A stretch of DNA of 64,000 nt, taken from the NCBI RefSeq assembly GCF_017308075.1, contig NZ_JAFKFX010000028.1:1-64000 (forward strand). The letters are read 5' to 3'. The notes under the pieces were generated by a model, which was not told the origin of the DNA, did not search any database, and saw only the letters and a program-made list of their open reading frames with translations. Positions 32,217 through 44,020 of this stretch are shown piece by piece. Both the position numbers and the translations under genes were made by a program. Source of the stretch: Allobosea sp. Lineage in GTDB: Bacteria > Pseudomonadota > Alphaproteobacteria > Rhizobiales > Beijerinckiaceae. Each line of letters begins with the position of its first letter. Position 1 is the stretch's first letter.

Positions 32217-33173
32217 ATGGCGTTCGACGTTCTCCTAGGTCTCAGACAGCCGGCAAAGCAGAAGCTGGGATCCTTGTCGCAGCGCCCGCGCTTCTCGCCC
32301 TTCGGGTTGATGGTCGGCGCCGGGCCGCGCGGCGTCTTCGCCTATCCGGGGCCCGACGCGCTGTCCGGGACGCTCGGGCGCTCCGGCTCGCTCGAGGTTC
32401 GTCTGGCTCGCGGCCCGCGCGAGATCTGGCGGGCGCAGCGCCTGCGCTACCGCGTCTTCTATCAGGAGATGTCGGCCAAGCCCGATGTCGTGTCGCGGAT
32501 GTTCCGGCGCGATGCCGACCGGTTCGATGCCTCCTGCGACCATCTCCTGGTCATCGACCACGCTGCGCGCGGCCGCTTCGGCGGCATCAAGCCCAAGGTC
32601 GTCGGCACCTACCGGCTGATGCGCGAGCAGGCCGCCTGGCGGCTCGGCGGCTTCTACAGCCAGTCGGAATTCGACATCGAGCCGATGATCGCGCGCCATC
32701 CCGAGCTGCGCTTCCTCGAGCTCGGCCGCTCCTGCGTGCTCAAGCCCTATCGCACCAAGAAGACGGTCGAGCTGCTCTGGCACGGCATCTGGGCCTATGT
32801 CCGCCATCACCGCATCGATGCGATGTTCGGCTGCGCCAGCTTCGATGGCACGGACCCGGACCTGCTGGCGCTGCCGCTCTCCTTCCTGCACCACCACGCC
32901 ACGGCGCAGGGTGAGTGGCGCGTCACTGCCAAGCCGGAGCGCCATGTCGCCATGGACCGGCTGCCAGCCGGCATGGTCGACGCCAAGACGGCGCTGAAGA
33001 GCCTGCCGCCGCTGGTGAAGGGCTATCTGCGCCTCGGCGCCCGCTTCGGCTCCGGGGCTGTGATCGACCGGCAGTTCGGCACGACCGACGTGCTGGTGAT
33101 CGTGCCGGTCGCCGCGATCGACCAGCGCTATCTCGACTATCTCGGCGGCGAGGGCGAGCGCTACGCCGCCTGA
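32217..33173 (+). CDS. olsB: L-ornithine N-alpha-acyltransferase OlsB (GNAT/hemolysin-like)
   Basis: A 318-aa enzyme that transfers a 3-hydroxyacyl group from acyl-ACP to ornithine, giving lyso-ornithine lipid, the first step of phosphorus-free membrane lipids. The PF13444-type acyltransferase pattern is visible: RAQRLRYRVFYQEM, CDHLLVIDH, VVGTYRLM, FYSQSEFDIEPMI, RFLELGRSCVLKPYR, AMFGCASFDGTDP. The second enzyme, OlsA, is not in the window. The PHO box upstream supports the assignment. Confidence 0.87.
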   Translation: MAFDVLLGLRQPAKQKLGSLSQRPRFSPFGLMVGAGPRGVFAYPGPDALSGTLGRSGSLEVRLARGPREIWRAQRLRYRVFYQEMSAKPDVVSRMFRRDADRFDASCDHLLVIDHAARGRFGGIKPKVVGTYRLMREQAAWRLGGFYSQSEFDIEPMIARHPELRFLELGRSCVLKPYRTKKTVELLWHGIWAYVRHHRIDAMFGCASFDGTDPDLLALPLSFLHHHATAQGEWRVTAKPERHVAMDRLPAGMVDAKTALKSLPPLVKGYLRLGARFGSGAVIDRQFGTTDVLVIVPVAAIDQRYLDYLGGEGERYAA

Positions 33174-33180
33174 GCCTGCG

Positions 33181-34047
33181 CTATTCGCCGCTCGCGGCGA
33201 GGTCGCGCAGCGCCTGCCGGTAGTCCGGATAGCGGAAGGCGTAGCCGAGCTCGCGTTTCAGCAGCGCGTTCGAGACCCGCTTGTTCTCGCTGTAGAAGCT
33301 CGCCGCCATCGGCGAGAGCTTGCTGGCGTCGAAGGGCGTTTCGGGCGGTGGCGCCAGCTCGGCGAGTTCGGCGGCGAAGCTGATCACGTCCTGCGGCGGC
33401 GCCGGCTCGTCATCGGTGACATTGTAGATCGCGCCCTGCTGCGGCTTGTCCAGCGAGGCCAGCAGCACCCCGGCGATGTCGTCGACATGGATGCGGTTGA
33501 AGACCTGGCCGGGCTTGACCAGCCGGTTGGCGGTGCCGGCGCGCAATTTGGTGATGGCGTTGCGGCCCGGCCCGTAGATGCCGGAGAGGCGGAAGATTTG
33601 CACCGGCTTGCCGCTGCGCTCGCCGAGCGCGAGCCAATCGCGTTCGATTTCGAGGCGCTGGCGCGAGCGCCGGCTGGTCGGACGTGCCTCGGCAGTCTCG
33701 TCGATCCAGGCACCGCTATGGTCGCCATAGACGCCGATCGTCGAAAGGTAGCCGATCCAGCGCAGATTGGGCGCAGCCGCAAGCTTGTCGGCCAGCGTCC
33801 GCAGCACCGGATCGCCGTCATCGTCGGGTTGGACCGAGACGAGCACGGCATCGGCCTCCGCCAGAGCGGCGGCCAGCGGCGAAGATACGGCGAAGCCGCC
33901 GAAGACGAGCGTGCGCAGGCCCTCCCGACTCAGGCTCGCGGCCTTCTCGGCCGAACGCACCGTGCCGGTGACCTCCCATCCCTGCGCCAGTGCGGCGCGC
34001 GCGAAGAAACCGGCGGAATAGCCGAGGCCGAGGATGACGAGCTTCAT
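33181..34047 (-). CDS. NAD(P)-binding SDR/epimerase family protein
   Basis: 288 aa from the ATG at 34047, overlapping the queG stop by 4 bases. The Rossmann start is [29 protein letters not shown]; then [17 protein letters not shown] and [13 protein letters not shown] resemble YeeZ-like extended SDRs, and [17 protein letters not shown] is the usual dimer/substrate segment. The classical YxxxK is not obvious. The substrate is unknown; it is co-transcribed with queG and the GST. Confidence 0.85.
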   Translation of the reverse strand: MKLVILGLGYSAGFFARAALAQGWEVTGTVRSAEKAASLSREGLRTLVFGGFAVSSPLAAALAEADAVLVSVQPDDDGDPVLRTLADKLAAAPNLRWIGYLSTIGVYGDHSGAWIDETAEARPTSRRSRQRLEIERDWLALGERSGKPVQIFRLSGIYGPGRNAITKLRAGTANRLVKPGQVFNRIHVDDIAGVLLASLDKPQQGAIYNVTDDEPAPPQDVISFAAELAELAPPPETPFDASKLSPMAASFYSENKRVSNALLKRELGYAFRYPDYRQALRDLAASGE

Positions 34048-35156
34048 GCGGATTCCAATTTCCTGAGGTCGGGACGTGCCCATTCGGCCCTGACGTCGGC
34101 GTCTGGCTCGCAGGCGAGCCTGGCCGGCGCGAGTGTCGCTGCCCGCTCGGGGGCGAGCCGCAGCAGCGCCCAGGCCGCCATCGCCCGCACCAGGGGCGAG
34201 GGATCGTCGAGCAGGGCTTCCGCGCTTGCAGCGAGAGCCGGCTCGCTGCTGTTTCCGATCGCGATCAGCACATTGCGGATGAAGCGGTCGCGGCCGGTGC
34301 GCTTCACTGGCGTGCCGGCGAAGAGCTTGCGGAAGGCGGCGTCGTCGAGCGCGGCGAGCTCGGCGAGCGGCAGCGCCTCGAGTTCCTGCTTGAGCGCGAG
34401 GCGGGTTTCCTTTGCCGCCTGCGCGAACTTGTTCCAGGGGCAGACGGCGAGGCAGTCGTCGCAGCCGAAGATGCGATTGCCGATGCCTTCGCGGAGTTCG
34501 GCACCGATATGGCCCTGATGCTCGATCGTCAGATAGGCGATGCAGCGCCGCGCATCGAGCTGGTAGGGGGCGGGGAAAGCGGCGGTCGGGCAGATGTCGA
34601 GGCAGCGCGTGCAGGAACCGCAATGGTCGCGCTCGGCCACGTCGGGCGGCAGTTCGGCGGTGGTGTAGATTGCCCCGAGGAAGAGCCAGGAGCCGTGGGT
34701 GCGCGAGACCAGCACGGTGTGCTTGCCCTGCCAGCCGAGTCCGGCGGCCTGCGCCAACGGCTTCTCCATCACCGGAGCGGTGTCGACGAAGACCTTGACG
34801 TCGACCTCGCCGCGCGCCGCGAGCACGCCGGCGACGCTCTTCAGCTTGCCCTTGATGACGTCGTGATAGTCGCGCCTTCGGGCATAGAGCGAGATCGCGC
34901 CGCGGTCGCGCTGCCCCAGAACCGCCAGCGGATCGCCTTCGCCGGCATAGCTCATGCCGAGCATCACGACGGAGCGGGCGTCAGGCCAGAGCACGCCCGG
35001 CGCGGCGCGCTCGGCGGTGCGCTCGGTCATCCAGGCCATGTCGCCATGGTTGCCGGCGTCGAGCCAGCCGGCGAGGCGCGCCGGCGCCTGCGGGATCGAA
35101 TCGACCGAGGCGACGCGCACGGCAGAGAAGCCTTCGCTTTCCGCCCGGGCCAGCAC
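34044..35156 (-). CDS. queG: tRNA epoxyqueuosine(34) reductase
   Basis: Catalyses the last step of queuosine synthesis in tRNA, using cobalamin and two 4Fe-4S clusters. Motifs: [12 protein letters not shown], the DUF1730 region with [27 protein letters not shown], cluster motifs [16 protein letters not shown] and [13 protein letters not shown], and a C-terminal HEAT-like helix pair. The start is unsure: GTG 35156 gives 370 aa, close to family length; the frame stays open to 35282 but then overlaps the GST gene. Confidence 0.92.
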   Translation of the reverse strand: MLARAESEGFSAVRVASVDSIPQAPARLAGWLDAGNHGDMAWMTERTAERAAPGVLWPDARSVVMLGMSYAGEGDPLAVLGQRDRGAISLYARRRDYHDVIKGKLKSVAGVLAARGEVDVKVFVDTAPVMEKPLAQAAGLGWQGKHTVLVSRTHGSWLFLGAIYTTAELPPDVAERDHCGSCTRCLDICPTAAFPAPYQLDARRCIAYLTIEHQGHIGAELREGIGNRIFGCDDCLAVCPWNKFAQAAKETRLALKQELEALPLAELAALDDAAFRKLFAGTPVKRTGRDRFIRNVLIAIGNSSEPALAASAEALLDDPSPLVRAMAAWALLRLAPERAATLAPARLACEPDADVRAEWARPDLRKLESA

Positions 35157-35179
35157 GACTTTCTTGAGCTTCTCGCCGC

Positions 35180-35872
35180 TCAGAAGTCCAGATCGTCGTA
35201 ATGGGCCGACGGCGCCATGCCCGGAATCCGGTCGCTGAGCAGCGGCCGGAAGCTCGGTCTGGACTTGATCATGGCGTACCATGCGCGGGCGGCCTCGTCC
35301 TCTTCCCAGGGCACGTCGCCGAGATAGTCGACGCAGGAGAGATGCGCCGCGGCGGCGAGATCGGCATAGCTCAGAACCGGGCCTGCGAGCCAGTTCCGCT
35401 TCGCCGTCAGCCAGGCGATATAGCGCAGATGATAGCGGACATTGCCGCGGGCGGCACGGATCGCGCTCATTTCCGGCGGGCCGCCGCCTTCGTCGCGGCT
35501 CATGAAGCGTTTCATCACCTTTTCCAGCACGAGCGGCGCGGTGATTTCCTCGTTGAACTTGATGTTGAACCAGTCGAGCAGCCGGCGCACCTCGATGCGC
35601 TCGCCGGGGCCCTCCGGCAGCAGCCGGCGCTCGCCGAGGGCCAGGCCGCGCGTCTCGTCGAGATATTCGGCGATGGGTCCGGGGCCGGGGATGACGAGCC
35701 CGCTATCCTCGCGCAGCACCGGTGTCGTCCCGGCCGGATTGAGCTCGAGGAATTCGCGGCGGCGCTCCCATATCCGCTCCTCGACCATCGCGGCGTCGAG
35801 GCCGAATTCGCCTAGCACCAGCCGGACGAAGCGCGAATGCGGGCAGAGCGGATAATGGTGAAGGGTTGCCAT
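35180..35872 (-). CDS. Glutathione S-transferase family protein
   Basis: 230 aa. The N-terminal thioredoxin-like domain has [18 protein letters not shown] (Cys10 and Ser13 region) and the cis-proline/GSH site NPAGTTPVL; the C-terminal helical domain ends with [17 protein letters not shown]. It resembles FzlA-like and other alphaproteobacterial GST homologues, but the catalytic role is not determinable. First of a leftward cluster GST-queG-SDR. Confidence 0.88.
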   Translation of the reverse strand: MATLHHYPLCPHSRFVRLVLGEFGLDAAMVEERIWERRREFLELNPAGTTPVLREDSGLVIPGPGPIAEYLDETRGLALGERRLLPEGPGERIEVRRLLDWFNIKFNEEITAPLVLEKVMKRFMSRDEGGGPPEMSAIRAARGNVRYHLRYIAWLTAKRNWLAGPVLSYADLAAAAHLSCVDYLGDVPWEEDEAARAWYAMIKSRPSFRPLLSDRIPGMAPSAHYDDLDF

Positions 35873-36115
35873 CGGTCGCTTGAAACGGAGAATTGGGCTG
35901 GAAATGCGGCCTGAAGCGCGGTCGCGGGCCTTTCGGAGGCAAAATCCGTATAGGCTCGGCTGCGGTGGCTAACAACCCGGCTATCGGGCATGCGGCGGAT
36001 TCGGCGCGTTTCCTTCGCCAATTGGTAACCAATTCGCAAAGAGCCTGCGCCATAGCTTTAACGCCCGCGGCGCCGCTTGGTTGCGTCGCGCCTGCCGGCT
36101 GAGAAGGACCTTCCG

Positions 36116-36913
36116 ATGAGTGACCTGTTGGTGGCCGCCATTCTCGGCGTCGTCGAGGGGCTGACCGAATTTCTACCGGTCTCCTCGACCGGGCATCTCT
36201 TGCTGCTCGGCCATTTCCTCGGCTTCGAATCCAAGGGTAAATCCTTCGAGATCCTGGTCCAGCTCGGCGCGATCCTGGCGATCCTCCTGGTCTATTTTCA
36301 TCGCCTGCTCGACATCGCCCGGCGTCTGCGCACCGATCCTGCGGCGCGCCGCTTCGTGATCGGCGTGCTCGTCGCCTTCCTGCCGGCGGCGGTGATCGGC
36401 GCGCTCGCCCATGGCTTCATCAAGGGCGTGCTGTTCAACCCCTTCCTGGTCTGCACCACGCTGATCGCCGGCGGGCTGGTCCTGCTCGTCGTCGACGAAA
36501 TGGAGCTCGAGGTGAAGCACCACGACGCCACGGCTTTCCCGCTGGCGATGTATTTCAAGATCGGCCTGATCCAGTGCCTCGCCATGATCCCGGGCGTCTC
36601 ACGCTCGGGCTCGACCATTGTCGGCGCCATGCTGCTCGGCGCCGACAAGCGTGCCGCGGCGGAGTTCTCCTTCTTCCTGGCCATGCCGACCATGGCTGGC
36701 GCCTTCGCCTATGATCTGATGAAGAACTACAAGGATCTCACCGCCAGCGACACGCTGCTGATCGGTATCGGCTTCGTCACCGCCTTCCTCTCGGCGCTGA
36801 TCGTCGTTCGCTCCTTCCTCGATTTCGTCTCGAAGCGCGGCTTCACGCCCTTTGCCTGGTGGCGGATCGTGGTCGGCTCTGCCGGGCTTGCCGGGCTCTG
36901 GGTCTTCGGCTGA
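36116..36913 (+). CDS. uppP: Undecaprenyl-diphosphatase
   Basis: A 265-aa inner-membrane enzyme that removes a phosphate from undecaprenyl pyrophosphate to recycle the cell-wall lipid carrier; overproduction gives bacitracin resistance. Signatures: [27 protein letters not shown] (catalytic Glu-rich motif) and [19 protein letters not shown]. About eight TM segments. The ATG at 36116 has AAGGA 7 bases upstream. Confidence 0.95.
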   Translation: MSDLLVAAILGVVEGLTEFLPVSSTGHLLLLGHFLGFESKGKSFEILVQLGAILAILLVYFHRLLDIARRLRTDPAARRFVIGVLVAFLPAAVIGALAHGFIKGVLFNPFLVCTTLIAGGLVLLVVDEMELEVKHHDATAFPLAMYFKIGLIQCLAMIPGVSRSGSTIVGAMLLGADKRAAAEFSFFLAMPTMAGAFAYDLMKNYKDLTASDTLLIGIGFVTAFLSALIVVRSFLDFVSKRGFTPFAWWRIVVGSAGLAGLWVFG

Positions 36914-36920
36914 GGCGCGC

Positions 36921-37622
36921 TCAGGCGATCCGCTTGTCCGCGGAGTCGCAGAGATCGGCGACGATGCAGCTCTCGCAGGCCGGGCGCAGGGCCTTGCAGG
37001 TATAGCGCCCGTGCAGGATCAGCCAGTGATGGGCATGCCGGCCGAACTCGGCCGGGATCGCCTTCTCCAGCCCGAGCTCGACCTGCAGCACGTTCTTGCC
37101 CGGCGCGATGCGCAGGCGGTTGGCGACGCGGAAGACATGGGTGTCGACGGCGTGGGTGATCTCGCCGAAGGCGATGTTGAGAACGACATTGGCGGTCTTG
37201 CGGCCGACCCCGGGTAGGCTCTCCAACGCCTCGCGCGAGGTCGGCACGGCGCTGCCGAATTCGGCGATCAGCCTTTCGCAGAGCGCGATGACGTTCTTCG
37301 CCTTGGTGCGGTAAAGCCCGATCGTCTTGACCAGCTCACGCACCTGATCCTCGCCGAGCGCCAGCATCTTCTCGGGCGTGTCGGCGAGTTCGAACAGCCG
37401 CTTCGTCGCCTTGTTGACGCCGACATCGGTGGCCTGCGCCGAGAGCAGAACCGCGACGAGCAGCGTGAAGGCGTTGACATAGTCGAGCTCGCCCTTCGGC
37501 TCCGGCCGGGCCGTTCGGAAACGCGTGAAAATCTCGCGGATCTCGGCAGCGTTTCGGGCTTTGGGGGCGGCAGGCTTTCGGCGTGCGGGTGCGCGCGTCT
37601 TGCCACTGTTCGGCGGGCTCAT
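36921..37622 (-). CDS. nth: Endonuclease III
   Basis: A 233-aa DNA glycosylase/AP lyase for oxidised pyrimidines. HhH motif with catalytic Lys in LPGVGRKTANVVL, catalytic Asp in HAVDTHVFRVANRL, and the 4Fe-4S loop CKALRPACESCIVADLC at the C-terminus. The N-terminal 20 residues are a basic extension. Starts 20 bp from the divergent DUF2244 gene. Confidence 0.96.
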   Translation of the reverse strand: MSPPNSGKTRAPARRKPAAPKARNAAEIREIFTRFRTARPEPKGELDYVNAFTLLVAVLLSAQATDVGVNKATKRLFELADTPEKMLALGEDQVRELVKTIGLYRTKAKNVIALCERLIAEFGSAVPTSREALESLPGVGRKTANVVLNIAFGEITHAVDTHVFRVANRLRIAPGKNVLQVELGLEKAIPAEFGRHAHHWLILHGRYTCKALRPACESCIVADLCDSADKRIA

Positions 37623-37642
37623 CGCGGCGTTATACTGTGCGT

Positions 37643-38182
37643 ATGAGCCTGAGCAAGCCCGCCCCAGAGAGCGCCGCCGCAGCCGCCGGTATCGTTGCGG
37701 AAAGGCCGGTCTTCGACGCCACCATCACGCCCCATCGCTCGCTCGGCGCGGATGGGTTCCGGCTGGTGATGACGCTGGTCTGCCTGACGAGCCTCGTCAC
37801 CTCCGTGCCTTTCCTGCTGCTCGGGGCGTGGCCGGTGGCCGGCTTCTTCGGTCTCGACATCCTGGCGCTGTTCATCGCCTTCAAGGTCAATTTCAAGGCC
37901 GCGCGCGCCTTCGAGCGCATCGTGGTGACGCCGCTCGAAGTCCTGCTGCGCCAGGTTTCGCATCGCGGCAAGGAGGCGATCTGGCGCTCCAACCCGGCCT
38001 GGACCCGCCTCGAGCGTGAAGACGACGAGGATTACGGGCTGCTGCGGCTGGCGCTGGTCTCGCGCGGCTGCAAGGTTCCGGTCGCCGCGGCGTTGTCGCC
38101 ACAAGAGCGCGAAGGCTTCGCGTCGGCGCTCTCCGCCGCGCTGGCCAAAGCCCGGCGCGGCCCCGATTTCGAGCCCGCCTGA
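37643..38182 (+). CDS. DUF2244 membrane protein
   Basis: 179 aa from the ATG at 37643. Two adjacent TM segments (LVMTLVCLTSLVTSVPFLLLGAWPVAGFFGLDILALFIAF) then a soluble part with FERIVVTPLEVLLRQVSHRG, the DUF2244 pattern. DUF2244 proteins often lie near cytochrome oxidase or nth in this group; the role is unknown. The next gene begins 5 bases downstream. Confidence 0.85.
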   Translation: MSLSKPAPESAAAAAGIVAERPVFDATITPHRSLGADGFRLVMTLVCLTSLVTSVPFLLLGAWPVAGFFGLDILALFIAFKVNFKAARAFERIVVTPLEVLLRQVSHRGKEAIWRSNPAWTRLEREDDEDYGLLRLALVSRGCKVPVAAALSPQEREGFASALSAALAKARRGPDFEPA

Positions 38183-38187
38183 CGCGC

Positions 38188-38709
38188 ATGGCCGCGACGA
38201 TCATTCCGCTGATCGCGCTGGCCGTCATCATTTTCGTGCTCGTCGCCGCCATGCGTGCCAATCGCGGCCCGCGCGGCAAGCTGCCGCCGCAGGATGGCGG
38301 AGAAGCCTCGCGCCGCGCCTATGCGCTCCAGCTGCGCGACCGGCTCGATCACGCCCTGTTCGGGCCCGTGCTGGCGGCAGAGGTCTGGGACAGGCTGATG
38401 CAGCATCCCGTCGATCGCGGCCTGATCCACGAATGCCACCGCGATTTCTGCGGCCATGGCCTGATCCGCACTGAGGCTGGGATCAAGCTCTGCGACATCC
38501 TGGACGGCTATCACGGCGGCCAGGCGATCGCAGAATGGGCGTCGAAGGAAGAGTTCGTCGCCTTCTTCGCCGAGCAATCGGATTTCAGTTGCAGCGGCTG
38601 GGACGAGACCTCGCCGGTCTTCGCCACCAGCGACGAATGGCATCGCAACAATCAGCGTCTGACGCGCGAGAAGCTGCGGCGCTTCCTCTCGGGGCCGATC
38701 CTGGCCTGA
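38188..38709 (+). CDS. Membrane-anchored protein of unknown function
   Basis: 173 aa. One N-terminal TM (IIPLIALAVIIFVLVAAM) and a soluble cytoplasmic or periplasmic domain with HECHRDFCGHGL, DILDGYHGGQAIAEWASKEEFVAFFAEQSDFSCSGWDETSPVF; the Cys/His residues suggest possible metal binding. No family is recognised. It probably forms an operon with the DUF2244 gene. Confidence 0.75.
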   Translation: MAATIIPLIALAVIIFVLVAAMRANRGPRGKLPPQDGGEASRRAYALQLRDRLDHALFGPVLAAEVWDRLMQHPVDRGLIHECHRDFCGHGLIRTEAGIKLCDILDGYHGGQAIAEWASKEEFVAFFAEQSDFSCSGWDETSPVFATSDEWHRNNQRLTREKLRRFLSGPILA

Positions 38710-38713
38710 GGCG

Positions 38714-39316
38714 TCAGTGCCGCTGCGCCAGCCAGACCGTGTGGCCGCCGCAGGTCGCGTCCTCGACGACATGGTCGATGACGACGAAGCCGTTCTCGCC
38801 GAGCAGGCGGCGATATTCCTCCGGTGCCAGGCTGGCATGGTAGAGTGGCTCGCCCTCGAACGTCCCGATCGCCTCGCCATGGCCGGGGCCGCTGGTGAAG
38901 AGCAGGGCGGCGCCTTCCGCCGCATGCTGCCGGAAGAGCGGGAACATCAGGCGCTGGTCGTCATGGCGAAGATGGAAGAAGCTGTCCCAGGCGATCAGCC
39001 CGTCGAAGCGCCTGCCGAGCGCGAGATCGCGCATGTCCGCGACCTGCCAGGACTGCTCCGGGAAGCGCTCGCGGCAGAGCCCGATCAGCGGCCCGGAGGA
39101 ATCGACGCCGGTCACGGCGCAACCGCGCTCGATCAGATGCCGGGCGATCGGCTCGCCCATGCCGCAGCCGATGTCGAGGACCGACGGTACGGCCGGCAGC
39201 AGCGTGCAGAAACGCTCGAGCCAGGCCACCTCCATCAGCTTTCGGCCGCGCAGCGCATCGTAGGCGGCGGCATGGCGCTCATAGAGCGAGACGATCGCGG
39301 CGGCAGAATCGGTCAT
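38714..39316 (-). CDS. Class I SAM-dependent methyltransferase
   Basis: 200 aa. Motif I VLDIGCGMGEPIARHLIERGCAVTGVDSSG binds S-adenosylmethionine; DMRDLALGRRFDGLIAWDSFFHLRHDDQ is the motif II/III region. The fold is complete, but the substrate is unknown. Convergent with the preceding gene (4-bp gap). Confidence 0.88.
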   Translation of the reverse strand: MTDSAAAIVSLYERHAAAYDALRGRKLMEVAWLERFCTLLPAVPSVLDIGCGMGEPIARHLIERGCAVTGVDSSGPLIGLCRERFPEQSWQVADMRDLALGRRFDGLIAWDSFFHLRHDDQRLMFPLFRQHAAEGAALLFTSGPGHGEAIGTFEGEPLYHASLAPEEYRRLLGENGFVVIDHVVEDATCGGHTVWLAQRH

Positions 39317-39432
39317 CCGCTGGATTGTAGATGGTGGCGGCGGGGAGGGCGAGCTTGCCAGCTTTCGGGTGGGATAGGCATGCTGGCATGAGTAGCTTCG
39401 CGGACATGAGATCAGATCGCGAGGGTAGAACG

Positions 39433-40419
39433 ATGAACGCTCATTCCGGCTTCCGAACTGCGATGAAACCGATCAATCTCTCCAATGCCGTGCTCGCCCG
39501 TGCAGCCGAGGCCATTCCCTCGGAGGCCGATTTTCCGGCACCGGCGCCCGGCTCGGATTATGATACGGTGCGCCGCATCCTCGCCTATATCACCGAGCAC
39601 TGGCGGCAGCAGCCGACGATCGAGCAGATCGCCGAAGCCGCAGGCGCGACGCCGACCGATGTCCATCACCTGTTCCGGCGCTGGTGCGGGCTGACGCCGA
39701 AGGCCTTCCTGCAGGCGATCACGCTCGACAATGCCAAGGGGTTACTGGCCTCCTCGGCCAGCATCCTCGACACCAGCTACGAGGTCGGGCTTTCCGGCCC
39801 CGGCCGGCTGCATGACCTCTTCGTCAGCCATGAGGCGATGTCGCCCGGCGAATGGAAAACCGGCGGCGAGGGCCTGCGGCTCTCCTACGGCTTCCATCCC
39901 TCACCCTTCGGCGAGGCTCTGATCGTGGTCACCGAGCGCGGCCTCGCCGGGCTCGGCTGGGTCTCGAACGGCCAGGATGGCGGCAAGGTCGTCGGCGGCC
40001 GGGCCGAGGCGCTCGCCGACATGATGCGGCGCTGGCCGCATGCCGATTACCGTTTCGATCCACAGGCGACCAAGCCCTATGCGGGCCGCATCTTCGAGCC
40101 GGAGCGCTGGTCGGCGCAGACGCCGTTGCGCGTCGTGTTGATCGGCACCGATTTCGAGGTGCGCGTCTGGGAGACGCTGCTGAGGATTCCGGTCGGTTGC
40201 GCCACCACCTACGGCGATGTCGCCGACCATATCGGCAAGCCCTCGGCGGCGCGTGCGGTCGGGGCGGCGGTCGGCAAGAATCCGATCTCCTTCGTCGTGC
40301 CCTGTCATCGCGTCATCGGCAAGTCCGGCGCGCTCACCGGCTATCATTGGGGGTTGACGCGTAAGCGTGCGATCCTCGGCTGGGAGGCCGGGCAGGTATC
40401 GGGCGGTCAGGCGATCTGA
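39433..40419 (+). CDS. Ada-like AraC regulator fused to O6-methylguanine-DNA methyltransferase
   Basis: 328 aa from the ATG at 39433. AraC-type HTH (about 40-120: HWRQQPTIEQIAEAAGATPTDVHHLFRRWCGLTPKAFLQAI), then a ribonuclease-like domain and the MGMT domain (RVWETLLRIPVGCATTYGDVADHIG; acceptor Cys in VVPCHRVIGKSG). It repairs alkylated guanine by suicide transfer. It lacks the N-terminal Zn/Cys methylphosphotriester sensor of E. coli Ada, so it cannot be switched on by the same route. Confidence 0.9.
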   Translation: MNAHSGFRTAMKPINLSNAVLARAAEAIPSEADFPAPAPGSDYDTVRRILAYITEHWRQQPTIEQIAEAAGATPTDVHHLFRRWCGLTPKAFLQAITLDNAKGLLASSASILDTSYEVGLSGPGRLHDLFVSHEAMSPGEWKTGGEGLRLSYGFHPSPFGEALIVVTERGLAGLGWVSNGQDGGKVVGGRAEALADMMRRWPHADYRFDPQATKPYAGRIFEPERWSAQTPLRVVLIGTDFEVRVWETLLRIPVGCATTYGDVADHIGKPSAARAVGAAVGKNPISFVVPCHRVIGKSGALTGYHWGLTRKRAILGWEAGQVSGGQAI

Positions 40420-40621
40420 GCAGGCACGAAGGTCGCGGTGGATGCGCCGTCGCGATTCCAGGACTTCGCACAGCGAAGGTCCGGACCCCATGAACACCGA
40501 AGTCGCAACGGAGGGAGCGGCTCTCGGCCTTCCTGTTCTCCGCCCGTCAGGTCCACGTGTTCCGGGCTCGTTGCTGCACAGCGCCCCGGAACGACGGCGC
40601 TGGTGACAATCGCAGCCGATA

Positions 40622-41518
40622 TTACTGGATCGCCTGGGGGGGCGGCGCCGCGGGGGGAGCTGTCCGCTTCGCCGTGGCCGGCCGCGGCTTGGTCGCTTCC
40701 GGCTTCGGTTCGGGCAGGCCCAGCCGGGCGCGGATCGAGGCGGCACGGCCCTCGGTGATGCGGGCGCCGCAGAAGCCGTGGCTGCCCTCGCTCTGGAAAT
40801 CGCGGCAGATCTGGGCGCGCTCGGAGGAGAACGCCGCCTGCTCGCGGGCGATGCTGCGCTGCTCCGGAAGCTCGGCCTTGGCCGACAGCGCCCGGTAGCC
40901 TTCGCGCACGGCGTTCTCGGCCTTGCCGCGCTCGGCCTCGATCTCCTTGGCGTGGGCGGCCAGCGTGCGCGCATCCGGCCCCCAGACGCCTCGGGGGTCG
41001 ATCCGGCAGGCGGCCGCCTCGATCACGCAGGGCTCGGCAGGCTCGACCACCAGGAAGCCGCCTTCCAATACGTCGAATACGATCGGACAGACCGAGGCCT
41101 CGAGCTTGTAGCGCGGCAGGCCGGCAGGCTTGCCGAGAAAGGTCAGTGGCACAGCCGTGTCGCCGAAGGAGATGGCGCAGGGCTCGACCAGGTTCTGGGC
41201 CTGGAAGCCCTCGGCTCGGAGCTTCAGCCCATAGCCGGTCGCGGTCTTTTCCAGCATGGCTTCGCCGGCCCCACCATTGCGCCGTACGGTCTTGCCGAGC
41301 AGCGATTCCTCGCCGGGGATCTTGATGGCCGGCATCGTCCGCGGGCGCGGCGCCGCCGGTGCGCTCGATGCCGGCGGTGAATACTGTGTGCCGGGCGCGC
41401 TGAACGGCTGGGCACCGGGCAGTTGCAGAGGCTGCGCTGCGGCCGTGCAGCCGAACCAGGCCAGCGCGGCGCCGGTGACGGCGAGGCGGCTTGCGGCGGA
41501 GCTGCGGGTCGGCGTCAC
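40622..41518 (-). CDS. Exported protein of unknown function
   Basis: 298 aa from the GTG at 41518, preceded by AAGGA. A signal peptide (SRLAVTGAALAWFGCTAAAQ) is followed by a Pro/Ala-rich linker, a Cys-containing beta-rich domain (NLVEPCAISFGDTAVPL; ASVCPIVFD; EPCVIEAAACRI), a charged helix (LAAHAKEIEAERGKAENAVREGYRALS), and a C-terminal Cys pair with a Pro-rich tail. Periplasmic; no family is recognised. Divergent from dnaK. Confidence 0.72.
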   Translation of the reverse strand: MTPTRSSAASRLAVTGAALAWFGCTAAAQPLQLPGAQPFSAPGTQYSPPASSAPAAPRPRTMPAIKIPGEESLLGKTVRRNGGAGEAMLEKTATGYGLKLRAEGFQAQNLVEPCAISFGDTAVPLTFLGKPAGLPRYKLEASVCPIVFDVLEGGFLVVEPAEPCVIEAAACRIDPRGVWGPDARTLAAHAKEIEAERGKAENAVREGYRALSAKAELPEQRSIAREQAAFSSERAQICRDFQSEGSHGFCGARITEGRAASIRARLGLPEPKPEATKPRPATAKRTAPPAAPPPQAIQ

Positions 41519-41964
41519 GGCGGGTCCTTTTCGGCGATGGACGGTCTTTCTGAATGGAATGACACGGCCCTGCGCGCAAGGGCGCGAGAGCAACACCAGG
41601 CGTTAATCATGCCGGGCGACGAAGACCGTGCCGGGCGCGACAGGGAGCTGGCTCTTATTCCGGCTTCGCGCCTTGCAAGGGGGGCGGCACCCTCCCTATA
41701 TACGCCGCGAAGCGGTGGTTTTCGCCACGGCCGGAACCGGAATGCCATGGCTCCCAAGGTCTTGGCGGATTCCCGGTTCGCTTTATTGAACCGGCGGACG
41801 GTGGCCGGGCCGGGGCATCCGCCCTGGATCCGGAAACGCCTGCCAGACGTGGATATCCCGTATTCGTTCGCCGCAGAAGGTGGGGACGGGTCGGGACCAT
41901 GGGCCGGAGGTCGCGTCACTGCGCGGCGTTCCGGCGATCTGCTAAATCGAAAGGGATCCCTTCC
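41519..41964. other. Control region between exported protein and dnaK
   Basis: 446 bp without a gene. It contains the heat-shock promoter at 41672-41701 and about 260 bases of dnaK leader. No other structure stood out. Confidence 0.5.
41672..41701 (+). promoter_or_regulatory. RpoH (sigma-32) heat-shock promoter of dnaK
   Basis: CTTGCAA (41672-41678), a 15-base spacer and CCCTATAT (41694-41701) match the RpoH consensus CTTGAAA-N13-15-CCCCATNT and the alphaproteobacterial CTTG...CYTATNT form. It lies 264 bp before the dnaK ATG. Confidence 0.75.
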
Positions 41965-43890
<1,926 letters not shown>

Positions 43891-43916
43891 GCGCGTTCGC
43901 CGCCCCGTAGAACGTG

Positions 43917-43939
43917 ATGGCCGGGCTTGACCCGGCCAT
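43917..43939. repeat. REP-like palindrome between dnaK and dnaJ
   Basis: ATGGCCGGG (43917-43925) pairs with CCCGGCCAT (43931-43939) across CTTGA. Near-identical GGCCGGGCTTGACCCGGCC palindromes are common between genes in Hyphomicrobiales; a GGTCGGGTCAAGCCCGACC version occurs at 59532-59550. Confidence 0.65.
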
Positions 43940-44020
43940 TGCATTCGCGGAATGGCCTGTGAAGGGAAAGCTCGCCTGGCTGCGTCGTGAGGCGCAGGAG
44001 GGCGCAAGAGCGGCTGTTTG

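Noticed and set aside
40420..40621. Gap between the Ada-like gene and the exported protein as an RNA gene
   Set aside because: Only weak dyads; no tRNA or known RNA structure could be drawn.
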